Assembly: GCA_902468695.1 (NCBI GenBank)
Contig: CABQZS010000162.1
Coordinates: 1-5,035 of the forward strand
Direction: 5' to 3'
Length of the DNA: 5,035 nucleotides
From: an uncultured Collinsella sp.
GTDB lineage: Bacteria; Actinomycetota; Coriobacteriia; Coriobacteriales; Coriobacteriaceae
The notes under the pieces were generated by a model that worked only from the letters and a program-made list of their open reading frames with translations, was not told the origin of the DNA and searched no databases. Both the position numbers and the translations under genes were made by a program. Positions 1 to 5,035 of the stretch are shown piece after piece (position 1 is the first letter of the stretch; the number at the start of each line of letters is the position of its first letter).

Positions 1-1
1 C

Positions 2-499
2 GAATACGACAAGGTGCTCGCGCTGTTGGGCAACGCCGCGCCGGTGATTGCGCTCATGATCTCGATGTGCATGCGGCTTATCCCGCAGTTTTTACGCCGA
101 GGTCGTACGGTGCTGGCGGTGCAGGATGCGATTGATGTGCCGGGGCGTGCGCCCACCGATCCCGTGCGATCGCGCCTGCGGGCGTCGAGCGTGCTGATGG
201 GCTGGGGCATGGAAGATTCGCTGGAGCGCGCGGACGCGATGCGCTCGCGCGGGTGGGGTGCCGCGACGCGTCGTACGACGTATGCGCGGTATCGACTGGG
301 GCGCGGCGATGTTGCCGCGCTGGTTGGGCTTGCACTGTTTGGCGTGGTCACGGTGACAGTGGCGTGGACCGCGACGACGCAGTATTCGTTTTATCCTCAG
401 CTCTTGGTGCCGGCGCCGTGGCCGGGCTATGTTGTGTACGCTGCCTGGATGGTGTTGCCTTGCGCGTTGCACGCGAGTGATGAGAAGAGGTTTGGCTGA
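2..499 (+). CDS. ecfT: ECF transporter T component (EcfT/CbiQ family), 5'-truncated by window edge
   Basis: This is the C-terminal 165 residues of the transmembrane coupling subunit of an ECF importer, which links the ATPases to the substrate-binding S protein in the membrane. The frame is open from base 2, so the start lies upstream; a GTG at 14 is internal, not a real start. Visible are the MRLIPQFLRRGR segment (a typical EcfT 'R-x-x-P-x-F' helix start), then a cytoplasmic coupling region ending in AMRSRGWG. That corresponds to the second Ala-Arg-Gly coupling motif, which contacts the ATPase groove. The first such motif is not recognisable in the AVQDAIDVPG stretch. Two hydrophobic segments follow, at roughly fragment residues 104-126 and 132-158, and the chain ends in a short charged tail. 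The family is usually about 250-270 residues, so roughly 90 are missing. The stop TGA shares its A with the ATG of the fused ATPase, indicating translational coupling. Family assignment is firm; the subfamily is inferred. Confidence 0.85.
   Translation, partial: EYDKVLALLGNAAPVIALMISMCMRLIPQFLRRGRTVLAVQDAIDVPGRAPTDPVRSRLRASSVLMGWGMEDSLERADAMRSRGWGAATRRTTYARYRLGRGDVAALVGLALFGVVTVTVAWTATTQYSFYPQLLVPAPWPGYVVYAAWMVLPCALHASDEKRFG
482..490 (+). promoter_or_regulatory. Ribosome binding site of the fused ECF ATPase
   Basis: The purine run GAGAAGAGG, with core AGAGG at 486-490, lies 8 bases before the ATG at 499 and inside the last codons of ecfT. It supports ATG 499 as the start, together with the TGATG stop/start overlap at 497-501. 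Confidence 0.6.
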
Positions 500-2142
500 T
501 GGCTCGGTTGGATAGGAGCTCGGCGGCGGGCGCGGCGTGCGGCCCGGATATGCCGGCGATTGAGGTGCGGAGCCTGAGCTTTGCCTACCCCGATGCTGAT
601 GCTGCGGTGCTCGAGGGGCTCGACTGGTCTGTTCCCCAAGGTGCATTTGCGCTGCTTGTTGGCGGTACCGGATCGGGTAAGTCGACGCTGCTGTCGCTGC
701 TCAAGCCCGAGATCGCTCCGGCGGGCGAGCGCACTGGCGATGCGCGCGTGCTGGGCGAGAACGTTGCCGACATGGACGTGCGGGCATCGGCGGAGCGCGT
801 GGGCTATGTGTTCCAGGATCCCGAGAACCAGATCGTGTGCGAAACCGTGTGGCACGAGATGGCGTTTGGCCTGGAAAACTTGGGGTTAGCGCGTGATGAG
901 ATGCGCCGTCGCGTGGCCGAGACCAGCTATTTCTTTGGGTTGGAGGATTGGCTCCACCGCGATACCGATACGCTTTCGGGTGGACGCAAGCAGCTGCTGT
1001 CGCTGGCGGCTGTGCTGGCACTGCGTCCGCGTGTGCTGCTACTCGACGAGCCCACGTCTCAGCTCGATCCCGTTGCCGAGAAGAATTTTCTGCACGCGCT
1101 GTTTCGTGTGAATCGCGAGCTGGGCTGCACGGTTGTTGTGGCGACGCATCAGCCGCGCCCAATGCTCGAATACGCGACGTGTGCGTACCGGATTGAGGAT
1201 GGCCGCGTGCACGAGGCGGCGGATATGGCTTCTTTGGTATGCCGAGAATCGCTGTTTTCCGATGACACGTTGGGGTGGGGTGCCATCCGATGTGCAAAAA
1301 ACGGAGTATTCAGCAGGCGTGAGGACAATTTGGGCTCTCTGGAGCCGCCCGGGGACGTATCGAGCGCGAAAAAAAGTTTGGAATTGGACAAATCGTCCGA
1401 ATTTGTGGCGCAAACGTCGCTCGAGAACGGCTTGGAAGCCTTCTCGCGCACGGATGGAAGCAGAATACTCCAAAAAATGCACGGCGGGTCGGCTACCACC
1501 CTGTCGGAAGGCTGGTTTCGCTACGATCGAGCGTCCGGCTGGGTGCTGCGCGGGCTCGATGCGTCGTTTTCGGCCGGTGCGGTGCATGCGATCGTGGGCG
1601 GCAACGGATGCGGTAAGTCGACGATGCTTTCGGTGCTGGCGAAGACCGCCAAGCTGCAGCGCGGCCGCATGGTGCGCGGAGCGGCCTCGGCGGCGCTGCT
1701 GCCTCAGAATCCCAAAGCATTGCTGGTTGCCGAGACGGTTCGCGATGAGCTGATGGAATGGGCCTCAACCTGCGGATATGACGAGAACTTGGCGCGGGAG
1801 CGTGCGGCGAGCTTGGGGTTGTCGGGTCTGGATGGACGCCATCCGTACGATCTTTCGGGCGGGCAGCGTCAACTGCTTGCATTGGCAAAACTGCTGCTAA
1901 TCGGCCCCGAACTGCTATTGCTCGATGAGCCCACCAAGGGTCTAGACCTGTTCAGCCGCCGCACCATCGCCCGCGCCCTGCGTGACCATGCGAAGGCTGG
2001 CGGCACCGTCATCATGGCTACGCACGATTTGGACTTTGCCGAGCAGGTAGCCGACGACGTCGCCATGATGTTTGACGGCGAGATTGCCTGCATGGAGTCC
2101 CCGGCCGACTTCTTTGCCGACAACGTGTTCTATAGGGCGTGA
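499..2142 (+). CDS. ecfA: Fused (duplex) energy-coupling factor ATPase, two ABC domains in one chain
   Basis: This 547-residue cytoplasmic protein supplies both ATPase subunits of an ECF importer, which are usually separate EcfA1 and EcfA2 proteins of about 280 residues each. Half one (about 20-243) has Walker A GGTGSGKST (55-63), Q-loop FQDPENQ (105-111), signature LSGGRKQLL (159-167), Walker B VLLLDEPT (179-186, Glu184 catalytic), D-loop SQLD (187-190) and switch His217. Half two (about 335-547) has Walker A GGNGCGKST (367-375), Q-loop Gln403, signature LSGGQRQLL (452-460), Walker B LLLLDEPT (472-479, Glu477), GLD (481-483) and His509. All catalytic residues are present in both halves, so both sites look active. 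The linker (about 245-335) is polar, Ser/Lys/Glu-rich, low in complexity and coded by visibly less GC-rich DNA than the domains. The start is fixed by the overlap with the ecfT stop and by the upstream AGAGG. The S-component gene follows after 4 bases. Drug or peptide ABC exporters are unlikely because there is no fused membrane domain and the neighbours are EcfT and an S protein. Confidence 0.93.
   Translation: MARLDRSSAAGAACGPDMPAIEVRSLSFAYPDADAAVLEGLDWSVPQGAFALLVGGTGSGKSTLLSLLKPEIAPAGERTGDARVLGENVADMDVRASAERVGYVFQDPENQIVCETVWHEMAFGLENLGLARDEMRRRVAETSYFFGLEDWLHRDTDTLSGGRKQLLSLAAVLALRPRVLLLDEPTSQLDPVAEKNFLHALFRVNRELGCTVVVATHQPRPMLEYATCAYRIEDGRVHEAADMASLVCRESLFSDDTLGWGAIRCAKNGVFSRREDNLGSLEPPGDVSSAKKSLELDKSSEFVAQTSLENGLEAFSRTDGSRILQKMHGGSATTLSEGWFRYDRASGWVLRGLDASFSAGAVHAIVGGNGCGKSTMLSVLAKTAKLQRGRMVRGAASAALLPQNPKALLVAETVRDELMEWASTCGYDENLARERAASLGLSGLDGRHPYDLSGGQRQLLALAKLLLIGPELLLLDEPTKGLDLFSRRTIARALRDHAKAGGTVIMATHDLDFAEQVADDVAMMFDGEIACMESPADFFADNVFYRA
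1250..1500 (+). other. Atypical low-GC linker segment within the fused ATPase gene
   Basis: This is the stretch between the last strand of ABC domain one and the first strand of domain two (about residues 250-334). It is richer in A/T runs than its surroundings, for example the A runs at 1296-1301 and near 1370-1376, and uses AAA, AGT and TTG codons sparingly used elsewhere. Two related 23-bp motifs lie in opposite orientation near its ends: 1292-1314, and the complement of 1460-1482. They share GTGCA at one end and GGAGTATTC plus GC at the other, while the central six-base A tract is replaced by T. A 6-bp dyad (ACAAAT/ATTTGT, 1388-1393 and 1401-1406) lies between them. The reading frame is open throughout. 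Origin by capture of a repeat element is only an inference. Confidence 0.45.
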
Positions 2143-2146
2143 TGGG

Positions 2147-2860
2147 ATGACGGACTGTCGTTTCTCGCGTTTGCTTGCAAAACTGGAGATCCCGCTGTTG
2201 TTGGCGGTGCCGGCGGTGATGGCTGCCGCGTTGCTGGCGGGTGTTGAGCAGACAGCGTTGGCCATGCTGGTTGTGGTGGCGTTGGTGCTTGCGCTGTTCT
2301 TTGCGGGCTATGAGGCATCGCGTCCAGGCCTGCGTCAGATTATGCCCACGCTGGTGCTGGCGGCGCTGGCGGCGGCGGGGCGCATCCTGTTTGGACCCAT
2401 TCCCGACTTTAAACCCGTGAGTGCCATCGCCATTATCGCCGGGGCGACACTCGGTCGTCGTAACGGCTTTATGGTCGGTGCGTTGGCGGCGCTGACCAGC
2501 AATTTCTTTTTTGGGCAGGGCATGTGGACGCCGTGGCAGATGTATGCCTGGGGGCTCGTGGGATACGTTGGCGGTGCGCTGGCGCATGCCGGCGCTTTTG
2601 ATCACGCCGATGGCACCGTGCGTATGCCGGCGCTGCTGACCTACGGCTTTGCTTCGGGTTTGCTGTACGGCGTTGTGGTCAACGCCTACGACATTATCGG
2701 TTTTGTTCAACCGCTCACGTGGGCGGGTGCCATGGCGCGTCTTGCCACGGCAGTGCCGTTCGATATTACGCACGGCCTTGCGACCTGCGTGTTTTTGGCC
2801 GCCTTGTACAAGCCTTGGTGCCGTCGCATTAACCGTGTCGTCGTGAAATACGGACTGTAG
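2147..2860 (+). CDS. ECF transporter S component (substrate-binding membrane protein), substrate unassigned
   Basis: This 237-residue, very hydrophobic integral membrane protein should bind the micronutrient and associate with the EcfT/EcfA module encoded just upstream. Predicted membrane segments lie at about 15-32, 36-54, 64-83, 90-120, 130-148, 161-178 and 205-220, consistent with the six-helix S fold allowing for boundary error. Signature stretches are FGPIPDFKPVSAI (82-94), the glycine/alanine-rich GATLGRRNGFMVGALAAL (99-116), SNFFFGQGMWTPWQM (118-132) and a Gly-rich helix. These resemble the S-component family that contains cobalamin-type (CbrT-like) members, but the ligand is not readable from sequence. 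ATG 2147 is chosen because it lies 4 bases after the ATPase stop, has AGGG at 2134-2137, and gives a protein beginning MTDCRFSRLL. An upstream in-frame ATG at 2072 would add 25 polar residues and overlap ecfA by 71 bases. A short basic tail ends the protein on the cytoplasmic side. Confidence 0.85.
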   Translation: MTDCRFSRLLAKLEIPLLLAVPAVMAAALLAGVEQTALAMLVVVALVLALFFAGYEASRPGLRQIMPTLVLAALAAAGRILFGPIPDFKPVSAIAIIAGATLGRRNGFMVGALAALTSNFFFGQGMWTPWQMYAWGLVGYVGGALAHAGAFDHADGTVRMPALLTYGFASGLLYGVVVNAYDIIGFVQPLTWAGAMARLATAVPFDITHGLATCVFLAALYKPWCRRINRVVVKYGL

Positions 2861-2884
2861 GGCATTTCGCGTTCCCACACGAAC

Positions 2885-2947
2885 TTGCGGTGGAATAGTT
2901 CTCGTTTTTGGCTATTTGCTGCCCAAACAGGAACTATTCCACCGCAA
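2885..2947. repeat. Perfect 17-bp inverted repeat with 29-base spacer in the convergent intergenic gap
   Basis: The arm TTGCGGTGGAATAGTTC (2885-2901) is exactly complementary to GAACTATTCCACCGCAA (2931-2947). Partial further pairing continues inward (GTTT with AAAC). RNA from either strand would fold into a long stable hairpin. There is no T run directly after the right arm on the + strand, nor after the left arm on the - strand, so it is not a textbook intrinsic terminator. Its place between the 3' ends of the S-component gene and the convergent exonuclease gene suits a bidirectional transcript-end or mRNA-stabilising element, or a dispersed intergenic repeat unit. Right after it come the G-rich run 2954-2965 and weaker dyads. 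The 148-base gap (2861-3008) holds no plausible gene. Confidence 0.85.
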
Positions 2948-3008
2948 CTTATAGGGGGGGAGGGGTCACATGATCTGTTTTCCTCTGTCCCCCAGGAATT
3001 ACTTGGGG

Positions 3009-3827
3009 CTAGAGCTCTAGCGTGAGGGTGACGGGGCAGTGGTCGCTGCCGAAGATGTCGCCACGGATGCCGGTGTCGCGTACGTTGTCGGCGATTGCGT
3101 CGCTTACCAGGAAGTAGTCGATGCGCCAGCCGGCGTTGTTCTTGCGGGCATTAAAGCGGTAGCTCCACCAGCTGTAGACGCCCTCGACGTCCGGATTTGC
3201 CGCGCGCCAGGTATCGGTAAAGCCGGCGTCGAGCAGCTCGGTAAACTTGCCGCGCTCCTCGTCCGAAAAGCCTGCGTTGCCGCGGTTGGACTTGGGGTTC
3301 TTAAGGTCGATCTCCTCGTGCGCCACGTTAAAGTCGCCGCAGGTTACGACGGGTTTGCCGGTCTCGCGCTCGAGCGCGTTCAAAAAGTCGCGGTAGGCAT
3401 CGTCCCAGGCCATGCGCACGTCGATGCGGGCGAGTTCGTTTTGCGCGTTGGGAGTGTAGACATCCACAAACCAGAACTTGTCGAACTCCAGCGCGCAGAC
3501 GCGGCCTTCGGTCGCGGCTTGGGCGACGAGTTCGGCCGCCTCGCCCTCGCCGGCGTAGGGTAACAGCGCGTCGGCGTGCAGCACGCGCAGCGGTTCCTGG
3601 CGGCTAAAGACCGCAGTGCCCGAATAGCCTTTACGCTCGGCGTAGCTCCAGGTTTGGCGATAGCCGGGCAGGTCAATATCAACCTGGCCTTCTTGCAGCT
3701 TGGTCTCTTGCAACGCCAGGATATCGACGTCGAGTTCTTGCGCGATCTGGATAAAGCTCGGGTCCTTTTTGAGCACGGCGCGCAGGCCGTTAACGTTCCA
3801 CGAGGCAAAGGTGTAAGTCTGAGGCAT
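3009..3827 (-). CDS. xth: Exodeoxyribonuclease III / AP endonuclease (ExoA family)
   Basis: This 272-residue cytoplasmic Mg-dependent DNA-repair enzyme cleaves the phosphodiester bond 5' to abasic sites and removes 3' blocking groups in base excision repair; relatives also have 3'-5' exonuclease activity. It is a single endonuclease/exonuclease/phosphatase domain with every hallmark: WNVNGLRA (10-17, metal ligand Asn11), LQETKLQ (39-45, Glu41), the GYSG strand (67-70), VYTPN (123-127, Tyr124), GDFNVAH (164-170, Asp165 and Asn167), the GWRIDYFL strand (233-240, Asp237) and SDHCPV (261-266, with the Asp262-His263 pair). Length is normal for the family (about 250-280). The ATG at 3827 is preceded on the minus strand by GAAAGGA, 4 bases away, and the protein starts at the usual place just before the first catalytic strand. 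It ends against a 12-bp palindrome (3009-3020) that includes the stop. It is divergent from the sirtuin gene and convergent with the ECF operon, so it is probably monocistronic. Confidence 0.95.
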   Translation of the reverse strand: MPQTYTFASWNVNGLRAVLKKDPSFIQIAQELDVDILALQETKLQEGQVDIDLPGYRQTWSYAERKGYSGTAVFSRQEPLRVLHADALLPYAGEGEAAELVAQAATEGRVCALEFDKFWFVDVYTPNAQNELARIDVRMAWDDAYRDFLNALERETGKPVVTCGDFNVAHEEIDLKNPKSNRGNAGFSDEERGKFTELLDAGFTDTWRAANPDVEGVYSWWSYRFNARKNNAGWRIDYFLVSDAIADNVRDTGIRGDIFGSDHCPVTLTLEL

Positions 3828-3831
3828 GGTG

Positions 3832-3838
3832 TCCTTTC
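3832..3838 (-). promoter_or_regulatory. xth: Ribosome binding site of xth
   Basis: Read on the minus strand this is GAAAGGA, ending 4 bases before the ATG at 3827. It supports that start. No convincing -35/-10 pair for xth could be picked out of the 113-base divergent gap (3828-3940). Confidence 0.5.
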
Positions 3839-3910
3839 GACGGGGTTGGCAGGCTTAAGATTAACGCAACAAGAGCGGGGCGGAGTCCGCGAGTGATAGT
3901 GCGAACGCCG

Positions 3911-3934
3911 CCGTCCCGGAGACACGGACGGAGG
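3911..3934 (+). promoter_or_regulatory. cobB: Ribosome binding site of cobB with overlapping hairpin
   Basis: GGAGG at 3930-3934 sits 6 bases before ATG 3941 and decides the start. A 6-bp GC-rich stem, CCGTCC (3911-3916) with GGACGG (3926-3931) and a 9-base loop, shares the first two bases of the ribosome site, so folding could partly hide it. A short palindrome GCGGAGTCCGC lies upstream at 3880-3890. No clear promoter was found in the gap. Confidence 0.5.
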
Positions 3935-3940
3935 ACATAT

Positions 3941-4693
3941 ATGACGCAGGCGATAACGGACTCCAAACAGGCCTCCGCCGCCCTGGCGGATCTGTTTGAC
4001 ACCCACAAGCGCGTGGTCTTCTTTGGCGGCGCTGGTGTTTCCACGGCAAGTGGCATCCCCGATTTCCGCAGCGTGGACGGCCTGTATCACCAGCAGTTTG
4101 CCTATCCGCCCGAGACCATGCTGTCGCATAGCTTTTACGAGGCGCATCCTGCGGAGTTCTTCGACTTTTACCGCACCAAGATGATCGCGCTTAACGCTAA
4201 GCCCAACCGCTGCCACACCAAGCTGGCCGAGCTGGAGCGCGCCGGCAAGTTAAATGCCGTGGTGACACAAAATATCGACGGCCTGCATCAGATGGCCGGC
4301 TCACAGCGAGTGTTTGAGCTGCACGGATCGGTCCATCGCAACATTTGCCAGTCGTGCGGCGCGGTCTATAGCGCCGAGTGGATTTGCTCGCGCGAGCACG
4401 AGGATGCCGCGGGCGTGCCCGTGTGCCCTGCGTGCGGCGGTCGCATCAAGCCCGATGTGGTCCTCTACGAAGAGCCGCTCGATGAGCGTGTGCTTACCGG
4501 CGCCGTTGCCGCCATCGCCGCGGCCGATGCCCTCATTGTGGGTGGGACCTCGCTCGTGGTGTATCCGGCGGCGGGCCTTACGCGTTACTTTACCGGCGAT
4601 ACGCTGGCCATATGCAACCTTGCTCCCACCGATCAGGATGCAAATGCCGACCTGCTGATTTCTTGCGACATCGCGGCCGCGTTTGCGTTCTAG
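3941..4693 (+). CDS. cobB: Sir2-family NAD-dependent protein deacylase (sirtuin)
   Basis: This 250-residue cytoplasmic enzyme removes acyl groups from protein lysines using NAD, giving nicotinamide and O-acyl-ADP-ribose. The Rossmann NAD site is complete: GGAGVSTASGIPDFRS (29-44), TQNIDGLHQMAG (109-120, Asn111 and Asp113), catalytic His128 in LHG, and GGTSLVVYPAAGL (201-213). The zinc module has Cys136-x2-Cys139 and Cys162-x2-Cys165. The PDVVLYEE strand (171-178) follows the module. The region of the acyl pocket reads FYRTKM (76-81), without the Tyr-x-x-Arg pair that marks desuccinylase-type (class III) sirtuins, so deacetylation is the likelier activity; this is inference. Length is normal for bacterial sirtuins. 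ATG 3941 is chosen because GGAGG (3930-3934) lies 6 bases upstream; a GTG at 3893 in frame would add 16 residues without a good ribosome site. It is divergent from xth, with folP 95 bases downstream on the same strand. Confidence 0.94.
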   Translation: MTQAITDSKQASAALADLFDTHKRVVFFGGAGVSTASGIPDFRSVDGLYHQQFAYPPETMLSHSFYEAHPAEFFDFYRTKMIALNAKPNRCHTKLAELERAGKLNAVVTQNIDGLHQMAGSQRVFELHGSVHRNICQSCGAVYSAEWICSREHEDAAGVPVCPACGGRIKPDVVLYEEPLDERVLTGAVAAIAAADALIVGGTSLVVYPAAGLTRYFTGDTLAICNLAPTDQDANADLLISCDIAAAFAF

Positions 4694-4707
4694 CCCGTGT
4701 GCGCGGA

Positions 4708-4713
4708 TACAAT
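4708..4713 (+). promoter_or_regulatory. folP: Candidate -10 promoter element for folP
   Basis: TACAAT matches the housekeeping -10 consensus at five of six positions and lies 14 bases after the sirtuin stop. The best upstream -35 look-alike is TTGCGT at 4683-4688, with a 19-base spacer that is longer than ideal and lies inside the end of cobB. Transcription from here would make a leader of about 70 bases carrying the hairpin at 4739-4766. The call is tentative, as no experimental start is known. Confidence 0.4.
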
Positions 4714-4738
4714 AGACAGACTGAGTGCAAAGCGACCC

Positions 4739-4776
4739 CGCCGCCAGCTCCCCAAGCTCGGCGGCGTGGGCATTTT
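4739..4776 (+). terminator. GC-rich hairpin plus short T run in the cobB-folP gap (terminator or leader attenuator)
   Basis: CGCCGCC (4739-4745) pairs with GGCGGCG (4760-4766), and AGCT (4746-4749) with AGCT (4755-4758). One bulged C and a CCCCA loop give about 11 base pairs. Six bases later comes TTTT (4773-4776), just before AGGAGG. The T run is short and offset, so as a terminator for cobB it would be weak. Because it lies downstream of the candidate -10 and directly ahead of the folP ribosome site, it could instead be a leader structure modulating folP. Either reading is inference. Confidence 0.4.
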
Positions 4777-4782
4777 AGGAGG
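4777..4782 (+). promoter_or_regulatory. folP: Ribosome binding site deciding the folP start
   Basis: A perfect AGGAGG is followed by two in-frame ATG codons, at 4783 (spacing 0) and 4789 (spacing 6). Only the second has a workable distance, so translation is taken to start at 4789. Confidence 0.8.
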
Positions 4783-4788
4783 ATGTTC

Positions 4789-5035
4789 ATGGCGAACGAC
4801 AGCAAGACATGGCGGTGCGGAAAGTACGAGCTCAGCTTTGACCGTCCGCGCATCATGGGCGTCCTCAACGTGACGCCCGATTCGTTTAGCGATGGCGGGG
4901 AACACTTCGACCCCGATGCCGCCATCGAGTACGGCCTGGCGATGCTCGACGCCGGCGCCGACATCATCGACGTGGGCGGCGAGTCCACGCGCCCCGGCTT
5001 TACCCCGGTCAACCCCGACGAGGAGGCTCGCCGCG
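4789..5035 (+). CDS. folP: Dihydropteroate synthase, 3'-truncated by window edge
   Basis: Dihydropteroate synthase condenses 6-hydroxymethyl-dihydropterin pyrophosphate with p-aminobenzoate to make dihydropteroate in folate synthesis; it is a cytoplasmic TIM-barrel enzyme and the target of sulfonamides. The 82 residues present contain both N-terminal family signatures. The first is MGVLNVTPDSFSDGG (23-37), the first strand and flexible loop, with the Asn that ligates the metal/pyrophosphate. The second is IIDVGGESTRPG (59-70), the second loop holding the Ser-Thr-Arg-Pro segment. A short cysteine-containing leader (1-20) precedes the barrel. About 190 more residues would be expected beyond the edge, where the frame is still open. 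The start at 4789 rests on AGGAGG at 4777-4782. In many genomes further folate genes follow folP; that cannot be seen here. Confidence 0.95.
   Translation, partial: MANDSKTWRCGKYELSFDRPRIMGVLNVTPDSFSDGGEHFDPDAAIEYGLAMLDAGADIIDVGGESTRPGFTPVNPDEEARR

Noticed and set aside
2072..2146. N-terminal extension of the S component from an in-frame ATG at 2072
   Set aside because: It would overlap the ATPase gene by 71 bases and add 25 polar, proline-rich residues unlike an S-protein start. ATG 2147 follows the ATPase stop by 4 bases and fits the family.
2018..2878. Long open frame on the minus strand opposite the S-component gene
   Set aside because: The protein is rich in Arg, His and Gln with no recognisable domain. 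It is the antisense reading of a GC-rich membrane-protein gene.
2954..2965. Possible G-quadruplex at the G7-A-G4 run
   Set aside because: There are at most three adjacent G tracts and no fourth within a normal loop distance.
2990..3008. Hairpin CCCCAGG/ACTTGGGG next to the xth stop as its terminator
   Set aside because: The stem is about 7 bp including a G-T pair, and no T run follows on the minus strand. It may still add to the structure of the gap.
3846..3870. TTGGCA as a -35 element for cobB
   Set aside because: No acceptable -10 hexamer occurs 16-18 bases downstream.
3893..3940. Upstream GTG start for the sirtuin
   Set aside because: It has no good ribosome site and would add 16 basic residues. 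GGAGG at 3930-3934 points to ATG 3941.
3380..4216. Long minus-strand open frame spanning xth, the divergent gap and the start of cobB
   Set aside because: It crosses two well-supported genes and their ribosome sites. The product is Arg/Ser/Pro-rich with no motif, so it is a shadow frame.

Overview
The window is about 5 kb of high-GC bacterial chromosome with tightly packed genes. It carries six protein-coding genes, two of them cut by the window edges. The mix of genes, the GC-rich codon use with frequent TTT/GTT codons, and the resemblance of the proteins to Coriobacteriia suggest a gut actinobacterium of the Collinsella type. This is inferred from protein recall, not from a search.

Positions 2-2860 (+) hold the downstream part of an energy-coupling-factor (ECF) vitamin/micronutrient importer operon. 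It consists of the C-terminal two thirds of the transmembrane coupling protein EcfT, a single-chain fusion of both ATPases (two complete ABC domains in 547 residues), and a membrane S component that would bind the substrate. The T stop overlaps the A start by one base, and A and S are 4 bases apart, so the three are almost certainly co-translated. Having its own T, A-A and S genes suggests a dedicated transporter rather than a shared ECF module. The substrate cannot be read from the window; a cobalamin-type ligand is a reasonable hypothesis.

Positions 2861-3008 are a non-coding gap between convergent genes. It contains a perfect 17-bp inverted repeat and several smaller GC-rich dyads, but no classical intrinsic terminator with a U tract.

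Positions 3009-3827 (-) encode an exodeoxyribonuclease III-family AP endonuclease for base excision repair. Across a 113-bp divergent gap, positions 3941-4693 (+) encode a Sir2-family NAD-dependent protein deacylase with an intact Cys4 zinc site. After a 95-bp gap containing a candidate -10 element, a strong hairpin with a short T run and an AGGAGG ribosome site, positions 4789-5035 (+) encode the start of dihydropteroate synthase (folate synthesis).

Most of the window is ordinary housekeeping and transport. The points most worth a second look are the unusual low-GC, repeat-like linker joining the two ATPase halves, the 17-bp intergenic inverted repeat, the unassigned substrate of the ECF system, and the hairpin in the folP leader. 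I see no phage, defence, CRISPR, tRNA or rRNA element.
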